Shown here piece after piece: positions 44,101 to 54,814 of a stretch of DNA of 64,000 nucleotides (the stretch's first letter is position 1; each line of letters begins with the position of its first letter). Position numbers and translations under genes: made by a program. Under the pieces are notes generated by a model that worked only from the letters and a program-made list of their open reading frames with translations, was not told the DNA's origin and searched no databases. This DNA comes from Arion vulgaris (lineage: Eukaryota; Mollusca; Gastropoda; Stylommatophora; Arionidae). The stretch is taken from positions 67,159,274 through 67,223,273 of the forward strand of contig CM036758.1 in NCBI GenBank assembly GCA_020796225.1, given 5' to 3'.

Positions 44101-45057
44101 CGGGTTTCCCTAGTAGATATGATTGTGCTGGTGCAAGAACTGGTTCCTAGTAGATATGATTGTACTGGCGCAAGAACTGGTTCCTAGTAGATATGATTGT
44201 ACTGGCGCAAGAACTGGTTCCTAGTAGATATGATTGTACTGGCGCAAGAACTGGTTCCTAGTAGATATGACTGTGCTGGTGCAAGAACTGGTTCCTAGTA
44301 GATATGACTGTGCTGGTGCAAGAACTGGTTCCTAGTAGATATGACTATGCTGGTGCAAGAACTGGTTCCTAGTAGATATGATTGTGCTGGTGCAAGAACT
44401 GGTTCCTAGTAGATATGATTGTGCTGGTGCAAGAACTGGTTCCTAGTAGATATGATTGTACTGGCGCAAGAACTGGTTCCTAGTAGATATGATTGTACTG
44501 GCGCAAGAACTGGTTCCTAGTAGATATGATTGTGCTGGTGCAAGAACTGGTTCCTAGTAGATATGATTGTGCTGGTGCAAGAACTGGTTCCTAGTAGATA
44601 TGACTGTGCTGGTGCAAGAACTGGTTCCTAGTAGATATGACTGTGCTGGTGCAAGAACTGGTTCCTAGTAGATATGACTGTGCTGGTGCAAGAACTGGTT
44701 CCTAGTAGATATGATTGTGCTGGCGCAAGAACTGGTTCCTAGTAGATATGATTGTACTGGCGCAAGAACTGGTTCCTAGTAGATATGATTGTGCTGGTGC
44801 AAGAACTGGTTCCTAGTAGATATGATTGTGCTGGTGCAAGAACTGGTTCCTAGTAGATATGATTGTGCTGGTGCAAGAACTGGTTCCTAGTAGATATGAT
44901 TGTACTGGCGCAAGAACTGGTTCCTAGTAGATATGATTGTACTGGCGCAAGAACTGGTTCCTAGTAGATATGATTGTACTGGCGCAAGAACTGGTTCCTA
45001 GTAGATATGACTGTGCTGGTGCAAGAACTGGTTCCTAGTAGATATGACTGTGCTGGC
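41110..45057. repeat. 37-bp tandem repeat, about 106 copies, higher-order structure
   Basis: A 3.95-kb array of TAGTAGATATGATTGTGCTG plus GTGCAAGAACTGGTTCC. Monomers differ at defined sites (GTGCTGG/GTACTGG/GTATTGG, GGTGC/GGCGC, AAGAAC/AAGAAT, GATT/GACT). Rare variants recur 1221-1224 bp apart, for example CTGATGC at 42091 and 43315, and CATAAACTGG at 42430 and 43651. That equals 33 monomers. Stop codons occur in all plus frames. No gene is inside. Confidence 0.98.
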
Positions 45058-45486
45058 TTATAGTTTACCAGATTCTGCATGTCTTCTATAAAGAAACAGC
45101 AACAAACCAGAAACAGACATATTATTTTAAGTGTCTGTTTCACATCCACATCAAGATCATAATGTGACAATAATAATTGTGTGTTTATGTTCATGTTTTG
45201 TGAATTGTTGGTGTGTAGAGTAGGTATGGCCTTGAGAATATGGATTCCACTTTAACTACACGTCTTACTGAGAATAAGCATGAGGTTTGCTGCCTTGATT
45301 TCTGACAACTTTGCGGTTACGCATTCTTGATCGAAGATGTTAAAACAGTTTATTCCAGAATGTATTGCTACTTGTAGATGTTGTGATGTTTATATATTGT
45401 TATGTCAGTTTGTTTTTCAACAAAAGGTTATGATTATTTGTATTTGATTTACACGAAAGTTATGTTTCTCTCTGTCATAACGTTCA

Positions 45487-45521
<35 letters not shown>

Positions 45522-45584
45522 ATGGTTAGAGTTTGGTGGGTTCCTTGTTTTCTTGAGCATTCGGGCTGACTGTTAAACTGGTAT
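45058..45584. other. No recognisable gene; (CT)n at 45490-45520
   Basis: Unique-looking sequence with a (CT)n microsatellite just before the 10-bp array. Confidence 0.5.
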
Positions 45585-45935
45585 ACTATGGGATATTGTG
45601 AAGTACTGCGGGATACTGTGGAATACTGTGGAATACTGTGGGATATTGTGGGATACTGTGGGATACAGTGGATACTGCGGATACTGTGGGATACTGTGGG
45701 ATACTGCGCGATACTGCGGGATACTGTGGGATACTGTGGGATACTGTGGAATACAGTAGGATACTGCTGGATACTGTGGGATATTGCGGGATACTGCAGG
45801 ATATTGTGATTCTGTGGATACTGTGGATACTGTGGGATACTGTGGATACTGTGGATACAGTGGGATACTGGGATACTGCGGATACTGTGGGATACTGTGG
45901 GATGCTATGGGTACTGTGGGACATTATGGGTAGAA
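45585..45935. repeat. 10-bp tandem repeat (GGGATACTGT)n
   Basis: About 33 imperfect decamers of GGGATACTGT with GGAATACTGT and GGATACTGC variants. Confidence 0.96.
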
Positions 45936-46083
45936 AATAAAACAGGGCAGCAATGAGAAATACTAGCAAATGCCTTACATGTAAACTTGGACATGGAGAA
46001 CACATAAATTAATATGCAGCACATACAGCAACAATCAGGCATTAGAATTGACATCTAAAACAGACATTGATAGATGATAATAA

Positions 46084-46165
46084 CAGACGGTGGCCGAATG
46101 GGTAATCCTGGTGGAATTTGCTGACGGAAACATCCTATGTTCGACCCCTTGATAATGTCAAAGGT
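46084..46165 (+). other. tRNA-like sequence, probable SINE head
   Basis: GGTGGCCGAATGGGTAA resembles a Ser/Leu-type D-arm with box A, and TATGTTCGACCCC resembles box B. Arms do not close into a complete cloverleaf and a T-run follows at 46166. Confidence 0.5.
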
Positions 46166-46454
46166 TTTTTTCTGTTAGGAGATAATAAAACCAATGATTT
46201 GTACATGCGTTGGACAGTCTCAGACAAGCGACATTAATTCACATGCCAAATAGAATCCCCCAGTGTTATCTCGGAAATTGAGAAATTGAAACAAATGTTT
46301 TTAAAAAAATTTTTAATAAAAATATTAAAAAATAGCAGAAAGATGAAAGTGAAAATGAAAATCGTGACATATCCGTTACAGGACGTAGCCATCAACAACA
46401 GTAAACTAGTCGTTGATTTTCTAGACACCATTTATACGTTCAGTAGTTTGCCAT

Positions 46455-46612
46455 TGCTTTCTGAACGGTGAGGTCTATTTTACCTTTGTTAAAAATCCCA
46501 CGGAACGAATTTGCTACCAAACTTGCCCACCGTGGGGTTTTGAACCAGGTACGCTTAGGTTTGTGAACGTGCTCACTACCGCTTGAGCTACAGACGCTCA
46601 CAGCAAAAAGAT
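46455..46612 (-). mobile_element. tRNA-derived SINE with clear boxes
   Basis: On the minus strand GCGTCTGTAGCTCAAGCGG (box A) is followed about 40 bases on by CTGGTTCAAAACCCC (box B) and a CACGGTGGGCAAG body. Same head type as 40685-40800. Confidence 0.65.
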
Positions 46613-46679
46613 AGATTATGATAATCCCTTTCTCGTGATCTGTTGATGTGAGCACACTTAGTTGAAACGTGACACATTA

Positions 46680-46765
46680 TTGACAGCTTACGTGACACCT
46701 TAGTGACATGTTACCTGACACCTTATGTGACATCTTACCTGACATCTTACGTGACAGCTTACGGA
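46680..46765. repeat. Short degenerate tandem repeat of about 15 bp
   Basis: Reiterated TTACGTGACAxCx and CTTACCTGACATC units, 5 to 6 copies. Confidence 0.85.
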
Positions 46766-47094
46766 AATATATATATTGAAAACAAGGAAGAGAGAAAAGG
46801 CTTAATGAGGGTTTTTTAAAAAGAATTTGTAAATACGTCGTAGTAAAAAATTTAACAAAATAATTATTGATAAGAATGTGTCGATGCACATGGTTGCCTA
46901 CTTCAGTTGGAACTGCACTTGAAGATATATTATGATGGGCGGGGTGGTGGGCTGGGTAAGGGCTGGATGATGGGCTGAGAACATATGACATTATAGTGAC
47001 ACGATAGTAAGCTTGTGGATCAATGACGTAGATTACAGACTGAGAACGTGTCATCGGAAGAGTATTAGATGCTAGAGGATTGGGGGTTAGCTAA

Positions 47095-48770
47095 GAGGAT
47101 GGCGTGAGATGGAGACAGATGGTATGAGATGTAAGAAGATGGTATGAGATGGAGAAAGATGGTATGAGATGGAAGAAGATGGTATGAGATGTAAGAAGAT
47201 GGTATGAGATGTAAGAAGATAGTATGAGATGTAAGAAGATGGTATGAGGTATAAGAAGATGGTATGAGATGTAAGAAGATGGTATGGGATGTAAGAAGAT
47301 GGTATGAGATGTAAGAAGATGGTATGATATGAAGAAAGATGGTATGAGATGGAGAAAGATGGTATGAGATGTAAGAAGATGGTATGATATGAAGAAAGAT
47401 GTTATGAGATGGAAGAAGATGGTATGAGATGTAAGAAGATGGTATGAGATGTAAGAAGATGGTATGAGGTATAAGAAGATGGTATGAGATGGAGAAAGAT
47501 GGTATGAGATGGAGAAAGATGGAGAAAGATGGCATGAGATGAAGAAAGATGGTATGAGATGGAGAAAGATGGTATGAGATGGAGAAAGATGGTATGAGAT
47601 GTAAGAAGATGGTATGAGATGTAAGAAGATGGTATGATATGGAGAAAGATGGCATGAGATGGAGAAAGATGGTATGAGATGGAGAAAGATGGTATGAGAT
47701 GGAGAAATATGGTATGAGATGGAGAAAGATGTTATGAGATGGAGAAAGATGTTATGAGATGGAGAAAGATGGAGAAAGATGGTATGAGATGGAGAAATAT
47801 GGTATGAGATGTAAGACGATTGTATGAGATGGAAGGAAATGGTATGAGATGAAGAAAGATGGTATGAGATGGAGAAAGATGGCATGAGATGGAGAAAGAT
47901 GTTATGAGATGGAGAAAGATGGAGAAAGATGGTATGAGATGGAGAAATATGGTATGAGATGTAAGAAGATTGTATGAGATGAAGAAAGATGGTATGAGAT
48001 GGAGAAAGATGATATGAGATGAAGAAAGATGGTATGAGATGTAAGAAGATGGAGAAAGATGGTATGAGATGGAGAAAGATGGTATGAGATGGAGAAAGAT
48101 GGTATGAGATGTAAGAAGATGGTATGAGATGGAGAAAGATGGTATGAGATGGAGAAAGATGATATGAGATGAAGAAAGATGGTATGAGATGGAGAAAGAT
48201 GGTATGAGATGGAGAAAGATGAGATGAAGAGATGGAGAAAGATGGTATGAGATGGAGAAAGATGGTATGAGATGGAAAGATGGTATGAGATGGAGAAAGA
48301 TGGTATGAGATGGAGAAAGATGGTATGAGATAAAGATGAAGAAAGATGGTATGAGATGGAGAAAGATGGTGAATGAGAAAGATGGTAGAGATGGAAAAGA
48401 TGGTATGAGATGGAGAAAGATGAGATGAGAGATGGAGAAAGATGGTATGAGATGGAGAAAGATGAAGAAAGATGGTATGAGATGGAGAAAGATGGAGAAA
48501 GATGGTATGAGATGGAGAAAGATGGAGAAAGATGGTGTGAGATGGAGAAAGATGGAGAAAGATGGTATGAGATGGAGAAAGATGGTATGAGATGGAGAAA
48601 GATGGTATGAGATGGAGAAAGATGGTATGAGATGGAGAAAGATGGTATGAGAGGTAAGAAGATGGTATGAGATGGAGAAAGATAATATGAGATGTAAGAA
48701 GATGGTATGAGATGAAGAAAGATGATTAGAGAAAGGAGAGATGATATAAGATGGAGACAGGTGTTAGAGA
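47095..48770. repeat. 20-bp tandem repeat, about 80 copies, C-poor strand
   Basis: Unit GATGGTATGAGATGGAGAAA with a common GATGTAAGAA variant. The plus strand is almost devoid of C for 1.67 kb. The long minus-strand frames (HLIPSFSISYHLSPSHTIF-like) result from the repeat and are not genes. Confidence 0.98.
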
Positions 48771-48774
48771 AACA

Positions 48775-49155
48775 TATTTTTGCTCACCTGTATATCAAGT
48801 TCACTATAACACATGTGTATGTACCTGCTACAGACACATTAACAAACTATTTCTCTACAATACATTGCTCAAATCACACCTTTCACTGTCGTTTCAACCA
48901 AATATGTGACAACTTACTTGAGATTTTTTTTTTAAATCTGTCGTTACTGCCTGTAGAATCACTTTTGGGGGCGGCGTAGGACAGGTGGGACGAGAGCCTA
49001 AGGAATTGAATGGTCGCATGGCTAGTGCAGTCGTTGCGAAGCTGCTCAAGTTTGAATTTTTCATTTATGATAATCACTTTGTGATAACCACCTCAAAAAA
49101 TCTTTGGTCAAACCACCTCTAACGGTCATCTCAATTCATATGTCATAACTGGATA
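48775..49155. other. No recognisable feature
   Basis: Spacer between the 20-bp array and LINE-R, with no supportable gene. Confidence 0.4.
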
Positions 49156-49159
49156 ACAT

Positions 49160-49770
49160 ATCAGCACGCTCAGGAGGAAAAATAATAAGAGAGGCCAGTG
49201 GGGCCTACGCAACAACCACAAGTAGCTTGACAATGGAGGTTCGGGCGGTTACGGAGACGGTGAACTGGTTGGCATCTCACAATTACTCTCGTGTTTTCAT
49301 ACTCAGTGACTCCATGAGCATGATTCGTAAAGTCGAATCAGGTATGGTGAGACGCAACTGGGTGGAGGTACTGGTACAGACAATGATCAGAGAAATCACC
49401 TTCATTTTTGTCCCTGGGCACGCAGGAGTTAGCGGTAATGAACGAGCTGATAGATTGGCTGGCTTGGCTACAATATCAGAGGAGCTGCCATGGATCGAAA
49501 TGACATTCTTCACGCATTGAGTCTTTCCGAACAGAGGAGTTTCAGGGCTGTGAATCCACTCGCTGACCAGATTGAAAGAGATGGGTGTCAATATTGGTGC
49601 AGCCCGAAAAGAACGACATACTAAATATGCAAAGAGATTGATTAATCAACATCGAACTGGCGTGTTGGGTCGCTGGACGCTGCTGGATTTGCTGAGGCGG
49701 AGATCGGATCACCTATGGACATGTCCGGAGTGCTATGATGATAGTCCTCATATAACTGATAACTGATATC
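49160..49770 (+). pseudogene. LINE-R RNase H domain and C-terminus
   Basis: Plus-strand LINE ORF2 fragment with an RNase H fold: TMEVRAVTETVNWLASH, then the acidic motif ILSDSMSMIRKVESG (about 49300-49350) and FVPGHAGVSGNERADRLAGL (about 49410-49470) with the His-Gly and Asp of the active site. RNase H would remove the RNA strand during reverse transcription and occurs in only some LINE clades, including I. A frameshift near 49500 precedes the conserved tail REMGVNIGAARKE-like, RTGVLGRWTLLDLLRRRSDH and LWTCPECYDD. The reverse transcriptase is missing. Confidence 0.87.
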
Positions 49771-49774
49771 ATAA

Positions 49775-50115
49775 CTGCTTTCACAAAACGTGTATAATCT
49801 CACCTGTTATACCTACATAAGAAATCGTATCAAATCACCTGTCACAGTCACCTCAACAAATAGTATTTTCGCATATGTCATAGCCACCTCAAAAAAGGAT
49901 TAACTCACCTGACATACCTACCTCAACAAATAGTACCATCTAACCTTTAGCACCTACCTCAACAAAGAGTATCAACTTCCCTGACATACCTACCTCAACA
50001 AGTACTATCACCTCACCTATCATAACCACCACCACAACACGTTTGTCTATTCACTTGTCATACCATCTTTAAAAAAGTACAAACTCACCTGTCATAACCA
50101 CCTCAACACAACCTT
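49775..50115. repeat. Degenerate tandem repeat, about 40-50 bp period
   Basis: Phrases TCACCTGTCATAACCACC, ACCTCAACAAATAGTA and TGACATACCTACCTC recur six to eight times with variable spacing. An isolated earlier unit is near 49080-49150. Confidence 0.75.
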
Positions 50116-50435
50116 CACACACTCAACTACCATCTCATCCCCCTTCACTTCGCGAATGCCACCACTAACCGCTAGCGTCATCTCCGCCTTTTCTTTCTAC
50201 TGGAAGTTGTCGTTGAGTCAGATAAGCGTAATATTGAAAACGTCAGTTCCCGCTCACTCAAACTCGCGATATCTTCAGTTTTGACAACTATGTGACGACT
50301 TCTCAACCACCGACAGATCTAGTTCACCAACAGTTTGTTGTAGTTATATATTATTCATTTCAGAGATTGGATGTCAGTGTTAATAATCTAACAAGGTAAG
50401 ATGTATATAGTGTAAGAATTAAACTCTTTATAGTC
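50116..50435. other. No recognisable feature
   Basis: No supportable gene or repeat. Confidence 0.4.
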
Positions 50436-50437
50436 AA

Positions 50438-50575
50438 ATAGTTAAACAGTGATACATAGAACCAATACTGAGATACGGATGCGAATCATGGACAATAAGC
50501 AAACATATCACAAATCTCTGAGGGCCACAGAGATATGGGTTTACAGAAGAATGATGAGAACAAACATGGTTTTAC
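50438..50575 (+). pseudogene. LINE-X ORF2 fragment, first copy
   Basis: TACATAGAACCAATACTGAG, TCATGGACAATAAGC and GAGGGCCACAGAGATATGGG encode EPILRYGCESWTISK-like and a degraded ATExWVYRRMM. It stops where LINE-A begins. Confidence 0.7.
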
Positions 50576-50584
50576 TTAAAAATT

Positions 50585-51066
50585 AAACAACTAAAAACAG
50601 TATAGAACGGAACTGATAGGAAAACAAAGATCAGAATATTAAGCATGCATATTCCTAGTGGCAACGTATAGGTGTGAAGCATGGACATTTAACAAGACAG
50701 TGTAAAAACATATAAGTGCTTTTGAATGTAAGTGTTACAGAAGAGTCCTCCGTAAATCATGGACAGAGAAGAGAACAAATAGATATATCCAGAAAGAACT
50801 CAAAATCAAAGAAAACTGGCTGATGCTACAAATAAGAAAGAGAAAATTGAGATATTTTAGACATGTAAAAAGACGCAAAGGGCTGGAGAGGACTATCATG
50901 GAAGGAGGCATACCGGCAAAGAGAAGAAGAGGAAGACCACGTAGAAGATGGATTCGGGATATAACTGATGACTAGAACATGACGGCTTCAGAGGCCTAAG
51001 AGAGAGAGAAATTCCAGAGGACTGTTGGGGTGGCACAGTTCTGCTCAGGACAAGCTATTGAATGAT
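50585..51066 (+). mobile_element. LINE-A copy with (GAT)n tail between LINE-X copies
   Basis: Closely matches 725-1242: AACTAAAAACAGTATAGAAC, AACTGGCTGATGCTACAAAT, GAAGGAGGCATACCGGC and the 3' end TGAATGATGATGATAG. Frames are broken. It separates two copies of the same LINE-X region. Confidence 0.78.
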
Positions 51067-51069
51067 GAT

Positions 51070-51500
51070 GATAGTAATATAGTTATACAGTGCTACATAG
51101 AACCAATACTGACATACGGATGCCAGTCATGGACAATAAACAAACAGATCGAAAAATCTCTGAGGGCCACAGACATGTGGTTTTATAGAAGAATGTTGAG
51201 AATCTCATGGACTGCTAAAATGACTAATGTTGAGGTGTTGAATGAGGTCAAGACACAGAGAAAGTTTATCATCAATATAAGAAAGAGACAGTCATCATTT
51301 TTCGGTCATGTGATGTGAAAGAGGGTTTTAGAACATATTCTAACAACTGGTAAAATCGAAAGAAGGCGATAAGAAAGGGACAGAGAGAGAAAATTTTGGA
51401 TAGCTTGCTTCATGGCACGGAAGAGCGTCAACATCTGAAATGGTAGCAAACACCAGAGACAGAGATTTATGGAGATCCATGATCGCCTACTCCAGCCGGC
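51070..51500 (+). pseudogene. LINE-X ORF2 fragment, second copy
   Basis: Plus frame from 51078: YIEPILTYGCQSWTINKQIE, RATDMWFYRRMLRISWTAK, NVEVLNEVKTQRKFI and RQSSFFGHVM, a textbook post-RT region of a LINE ORF2. After a stop at 51318 the remaining tail (GIEKK-like, then ISEMVANTRDRDLWRSM) continues in other frames to about 51500. Confidence 0.83.
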
Positions 51501-51504
51501 ACGG

Positions 51505-51765
51505 CACCTGAAAAATGACAATAGTAAAATGTTGTGCTGAGAAGATGGATTTCACGTCAATCAATCAATCATTAAATCGATCAATGTACTCATTATTCTT
51601 CATTGTTACGATCTAATGATTACTAAGGTACGTTGATTTGTTCGCTCATGTGTCTAAGTAGATCAGTTGAATACTTAGAATAATTGACTTACTAAAGTTA
51701 GATGGCTACGAATATTACTCAGATTTGGTCCCTAAGGTGTACAGCTTGATTAGTTATAAATAGCA
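51505..51765. other. No recognisable feature
   Basis: AT-rich spacer without supportable content. Confidence 0.4.
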
Positions 51766-51769
51766 CATC

Positions 51770-52000
51770 CCTCCGCAAGAAAGTCTAAAAAAATAAGGAT
51801 TGATGACACTGCACGGATTTCCCCATATGGCTCGGTCTGTCCTTTTCCAAGAAATGGTACTGCAGAGAGTACTGCACAAAGCACAAAATCCGGAGCTCCT
51901 GTAGCCTTCATAGAGGACTCTGGAGAAAGTCCTGCACTCGTCAACAGATTGGTGTGGTTCAGCTTGGAAGCCACAACCTTCGGAATGCATGGTCACATGG
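51770..52000 (-). mobile_element. SINE-D copy, diverged
   Basis: CCCCATATGGCTCGGTCTGT, GAGAGTACTGCACAAAGCAC, ACTCGTCAACAG and CCACAACCTTCGG match the body and head of the copies at 29100-29336 and 62035-62255. Confidence 0.65.
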
Positions 52001-52077
52001 GGAAAACCGATGCATTGAAGTTATTCCTTTGTCTTTCGACTCATCCTTTCTCTGCTACTGCTGTATGCTGACATAGT

Positions 52078-52285
52078 TTCTTCTTTGAACGTTCCATATG
52101 TGACATTCAACATGGACACCTTGTTAACCATTCTTTGTGATCTGTATGTGATCCAAGCCTAAGAGCGTTTATACGTTGTGCCAGTTATGCGCCTAGAAGT
52201 AGACCAGCAGATCCGATTTCTGCTATAATTTTTATTTTTACTATGGTATGTTTTCTAGGCCCCAGCTTACCTCAGTCCCTTTTAG
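52078..52285 (-). mobile_element. SINE-B copy
   Basis: Minus strand with the 3' half well preserved (GAACGTTCCATATG, CCTAAGAGCGTTTATACGTT, GATTTCTGCTATAATTTTTA). Core and head are degraded or absent. Confidence 0.72.
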
Positions 52286-52407
52286 AAAAGAAGAAAGACT
52301 GTTATGCTACATGGATGTTCAAAGTACTACTTTTGTGGTTTTTTTTATATATTATCCTTCTAGTGAACTTTGACCCGTACAGTATGTAAACCTGGCTCTT
52401 TGACTTT

Positions 52408-52667
52408 CACCGGTGTGGTGTCGGGGATCACAGGGGGGAGCAAAGAATAGTACCACGGCAACCTAAAACACATGTTATAAGAGGCGACTGATATAGGACC
52501 TAGAGAAGCTACCATAGTAAATAAAAAGCAACGCAGAAATCGAATGTGCTGGTCTACTTGTAGGCGCATAACTGGCACAATGACAATCGCTCATAGGCTC
52601 AGATCAGATACAAATCACACAGATTAGTAAACAAGTGATATAGAGCGTTCCAAGAAGAAGATCCCCC
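52408..52667 (+). mobile_element. SINE-B copy with probable 8-bp TSD
   Basis: Head GTGTCGGGGATCACAGGGG, GCAAAGAATAGTACCAC, core AAGAGGCGACTGATATAGG, AGTAAATAAAAAGC, GCATAACTGGCACAATG and AAGAAGAAG tail. TTGACTTT occurs at 52400-52407 and 52668-52675. Confidence 0.82.
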
Positions 52668-52675
52668 TTGACTTT

Positions 52676-53075
52676 ATTGTAGTTGATTGACTTCCTTGTT
52701 GCGCAAATATTTTATTCAAATTTCCAGAGATTATTCTCCCACTTGACAACGCGTTACTGGTATACAGCTTTCGACCTTGCTTTACTTACTACTTTTAAAA
52801 ATGAGTGTATGTCGTCTTGCAAGGTTTCCAGCCTGGCTTAAGTGGATAGACTGTCCTAGAAATGCAGGTTTCCGCGGTATTAGAGAGCGAGCAGGCTTGT
52901 ATAAACAGCATCGATCGTCGCTGAGTTGAAAATGGATAGGGTAGATCTCCTTAACTTTCTTAGCGAACGCCTGTTGAATGAAGACACTAAGATTTATATT
53001 GTATCTACTCAGCGACTTAAAGAGTTTATTTATAATTACTCGTTGCATAAACAGTAGAAATATTCCTTCTTATAT
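52676..53075. other. No recognisable feature
   Basis: No supportable gene; the short frames have no recognisable domain. Confidence 0.4.
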
Positions 53076-53080
53076 TGGTC

Positions 53081-53430
53081 GTTACTGTAGTCTATCTTAT
53101 ATTCAGTGTTACTGTAGACTATCTTATATTCAGTGTTACTGTAGACTATCTTATATTTGTCATTACTGTAGTCTATCTTATATTCAGTGTTACTGTAGTC
53201 TATCTTATATTTGTCATTACTGTAGACTATCTTATATTTGTCATTACTGTAGACTATATTATATTCAGTGTTACTGTAGACTAACTTATATTCAGTGTTA
53301 CTGTAATCTATCTTATATTCAGTGTTACTGTAGTCTATCTTATATTCAGTGTTACTGTAGACTATCGTATATTGATCGTTACTGTAGACTATCGTATATT
53401 GATCGTTACTGTAGACTATCTTATATTTGT
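53081..53430. repeat. 27-bp tandem repeat, about 13 copies
   Basis: Unit GTTACTGTAGACTATCTTAT plus ATTCAGT, with variants ATTTGTCA and ATTGATC. It gives a repetitive YIQCYCRLS frame because 27 is divisible by three. A diverged single unit (TTACTGTAACCTATCTTACA) lies at 54720. Confidence 0.96.
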
Positions 53431-53443
53431 TATATTCGTCAAG

Positions 53444-53566
53444 AGATCTCTATAACGTAGAGGTTATGTGCTGGTCTCACGTGGCAAAGGTACTAAGTTC
53501 GTTCCCTCTTTAAGCCATCTGAATATTTTTCTATAACTTCCCTGATCTGAGTGTAGGTGAGATCAA
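53444..53566 (+). mobile_element. SINE-C head and body start
   Basis: ACGTAGAGGTTATGTGCTGG (box A-like) and GTACTAAGTTCGTTCCC (box B-like), followed by the SINE-C body GATCTGAGTGTAGGTGAGAT. A minus-strand SINE-B abuts it at the same relative place as in the 2640-3110 copy. Confidence 0.65.
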
Positions 53567-53722
53567 CAAGTAGGCCAGCACATCCGATTTCTGCGCTGTT
53601 TTTATTTGCTAGGGTAGCTTCCCTAGGGCCTACATCAGTCGCCTCTTACGAACATGCATTGTAGGTTGTAGTGGTACTATTCTTTGCTTCCCTTGTGGAT
53701 CCCGGTACCACATGAGCACAAA
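53567..53722 (-). mobile_element. SINE-B copy, 3'-truncated
   Basis: Minus strand: head TACCGGGATCCACAAGGGAA, GCAAAGAATAGTACCAC, core ACGAACATGC-interrupted AAGAGGCGACT, AAATAAAAACAGC and GGATGTGCTGGCCTAC, then it stops without the usual 3' half and tail. Confidence 0.75.
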
Positions 53723-53749
53723 AAATAATCAAATATATACATAACATAT

Positions 53750-54002
53750 CGCCTGAGTGGTTACCGGGGCACAAATTTGGGGTGTCAAGAATAGAACCAC
53801 TGTTACCTGCCATGTCGTAAGAGGCGTCTAAGGAAGGTTTGGCTGAAATCGGATGCACATGTCCTAAACGTGTAGACGTCTATGCGTTTAGGGGCCTACC
53901 AAACCAATGTGCAACGTATACACGTTCTTGGCAAAGATCAAACATATCACAAAGAGTGATTAAAATTGCTCGTAAAGAACGAACGCAAAGAAGAAGAAGA
54001 AG
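53750..54002 (+). mobile_element. SINE-A copy with 11-bp TSD
   Basis: A 253-bp full-length copy with head GGTTACCGGGGCACAAATTT, core CATGTCGTAAGAGGCG, GTTTAGGGGCCTACCAAACC and tail AAAGAAGAAGAAGAAG. Flanks ACATAACATAT (53739-53749) and ACATAGCATAT (54003-54013) differ at one base. Confidence 0.93.
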
Positions 54003-54227
54003 ACATAGCATATTTACAGTTTACATTATGTATTTTAAATGCGTATTCCATGTCAATATTCTACTATTGTTTTTTTTAATCAGTTTTTTTTCTTCTGGTT
54101 TCTCATGTACATTGTTTTTCATTTTTGGTCACACATTTTAGTTTTTAGTTCCGTTAAAGATTTATTGTCTAACTGTATATGTTATATCTGCCATAAAGGA
54201 AGTCAGAATATCTTCACTTCTTTTTTA

Positions 54228-54295
54228 GCCTTTGCTTGATAAAGGCCATTTGTTCGAAACGTCTCAGTATCTTGTTTTTGTGCTTTGTAAAACTA
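54228..54295 (+). other. Hammerhead-like dispersed motif, copy 3
   Basis: TGCTTGATAAAGGCCATTTG followed by TTCGAAACGTCTCAG. Same arrangement as on the minus strand at 22895-22980 and 58985-59062. Confidence 0.4.
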
Positions 54296-54299
54296 TATT

Positions 54300-54810
54300 A
54301 CTTTGTTATTACGTGATTCGCCTCTGCTACATATCTTTACTGTAGTCATCCCTTATATCGATAATGCAGTCAGTTTAGTCATTGCTGTTGATATTTCTCT
54401 TAGTTATTCCAGGGTCATGCTGTATATTTTCTCAGTATGATGCAAGTCTTCGAAATGTCACCCTTACATGTTTTCCTTTAAAATAATCTCCGATTGTGAT
54501 TTCTTTTAAAACTGCACAAAATGTAGAAATACTATTTTATTTTGAAAATATAAACTACTTTAAAATAATGATATCAACCTACAACAAGCGTTGAGTAAAG
54601 ATTTTTAAGTATTGAATGGTTCAAATTGTGTTTTGATTTCGCTGCCTATGCCGCCTCCTTACGGTTCCGCCTGATGCGGTCACCTCTCTGTATCATAGCA
54701 CAGAACGGTCCTGAGTCATGTTACTGTAACCTATCTTACATTAAATGTTACTATATCTTCGCTAGTTTTGATATTACTGTAATCTCTTCATCTTTTCATT
54801 ACTTCATCAT
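54300..54810. other. No recognisable gene
   Basis: AT-rich sequence. It has one diverged unit of the upstream 27-bp array near 54720. Confidence 0.45.
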
Positions 54811-54814
54811 TTTA

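Noticed and set aside
41110..45057. Possible CRISPR or protein-coding repeat
   Set aside because: No spacers between units and stop codons in all plus frames.
45586..46005. Frames rich in YPTVS or GYCGIL repeats
   Set aside because: Produced by the (GGGATACTGT)n repeat on both strands.
46084..46165. Functional tRNA gene
   Set aside because: Box-like motifs only; no closed cloverleaf and no paired acceptor ends.
47065..47885. Minus-strand open frames of 196 and 264 codons rich in H, S, I and L
   Set aside because: They are translations of the 20-bp repeat; three frames cycle over 60 bp and no non-repetitive domain is attached.
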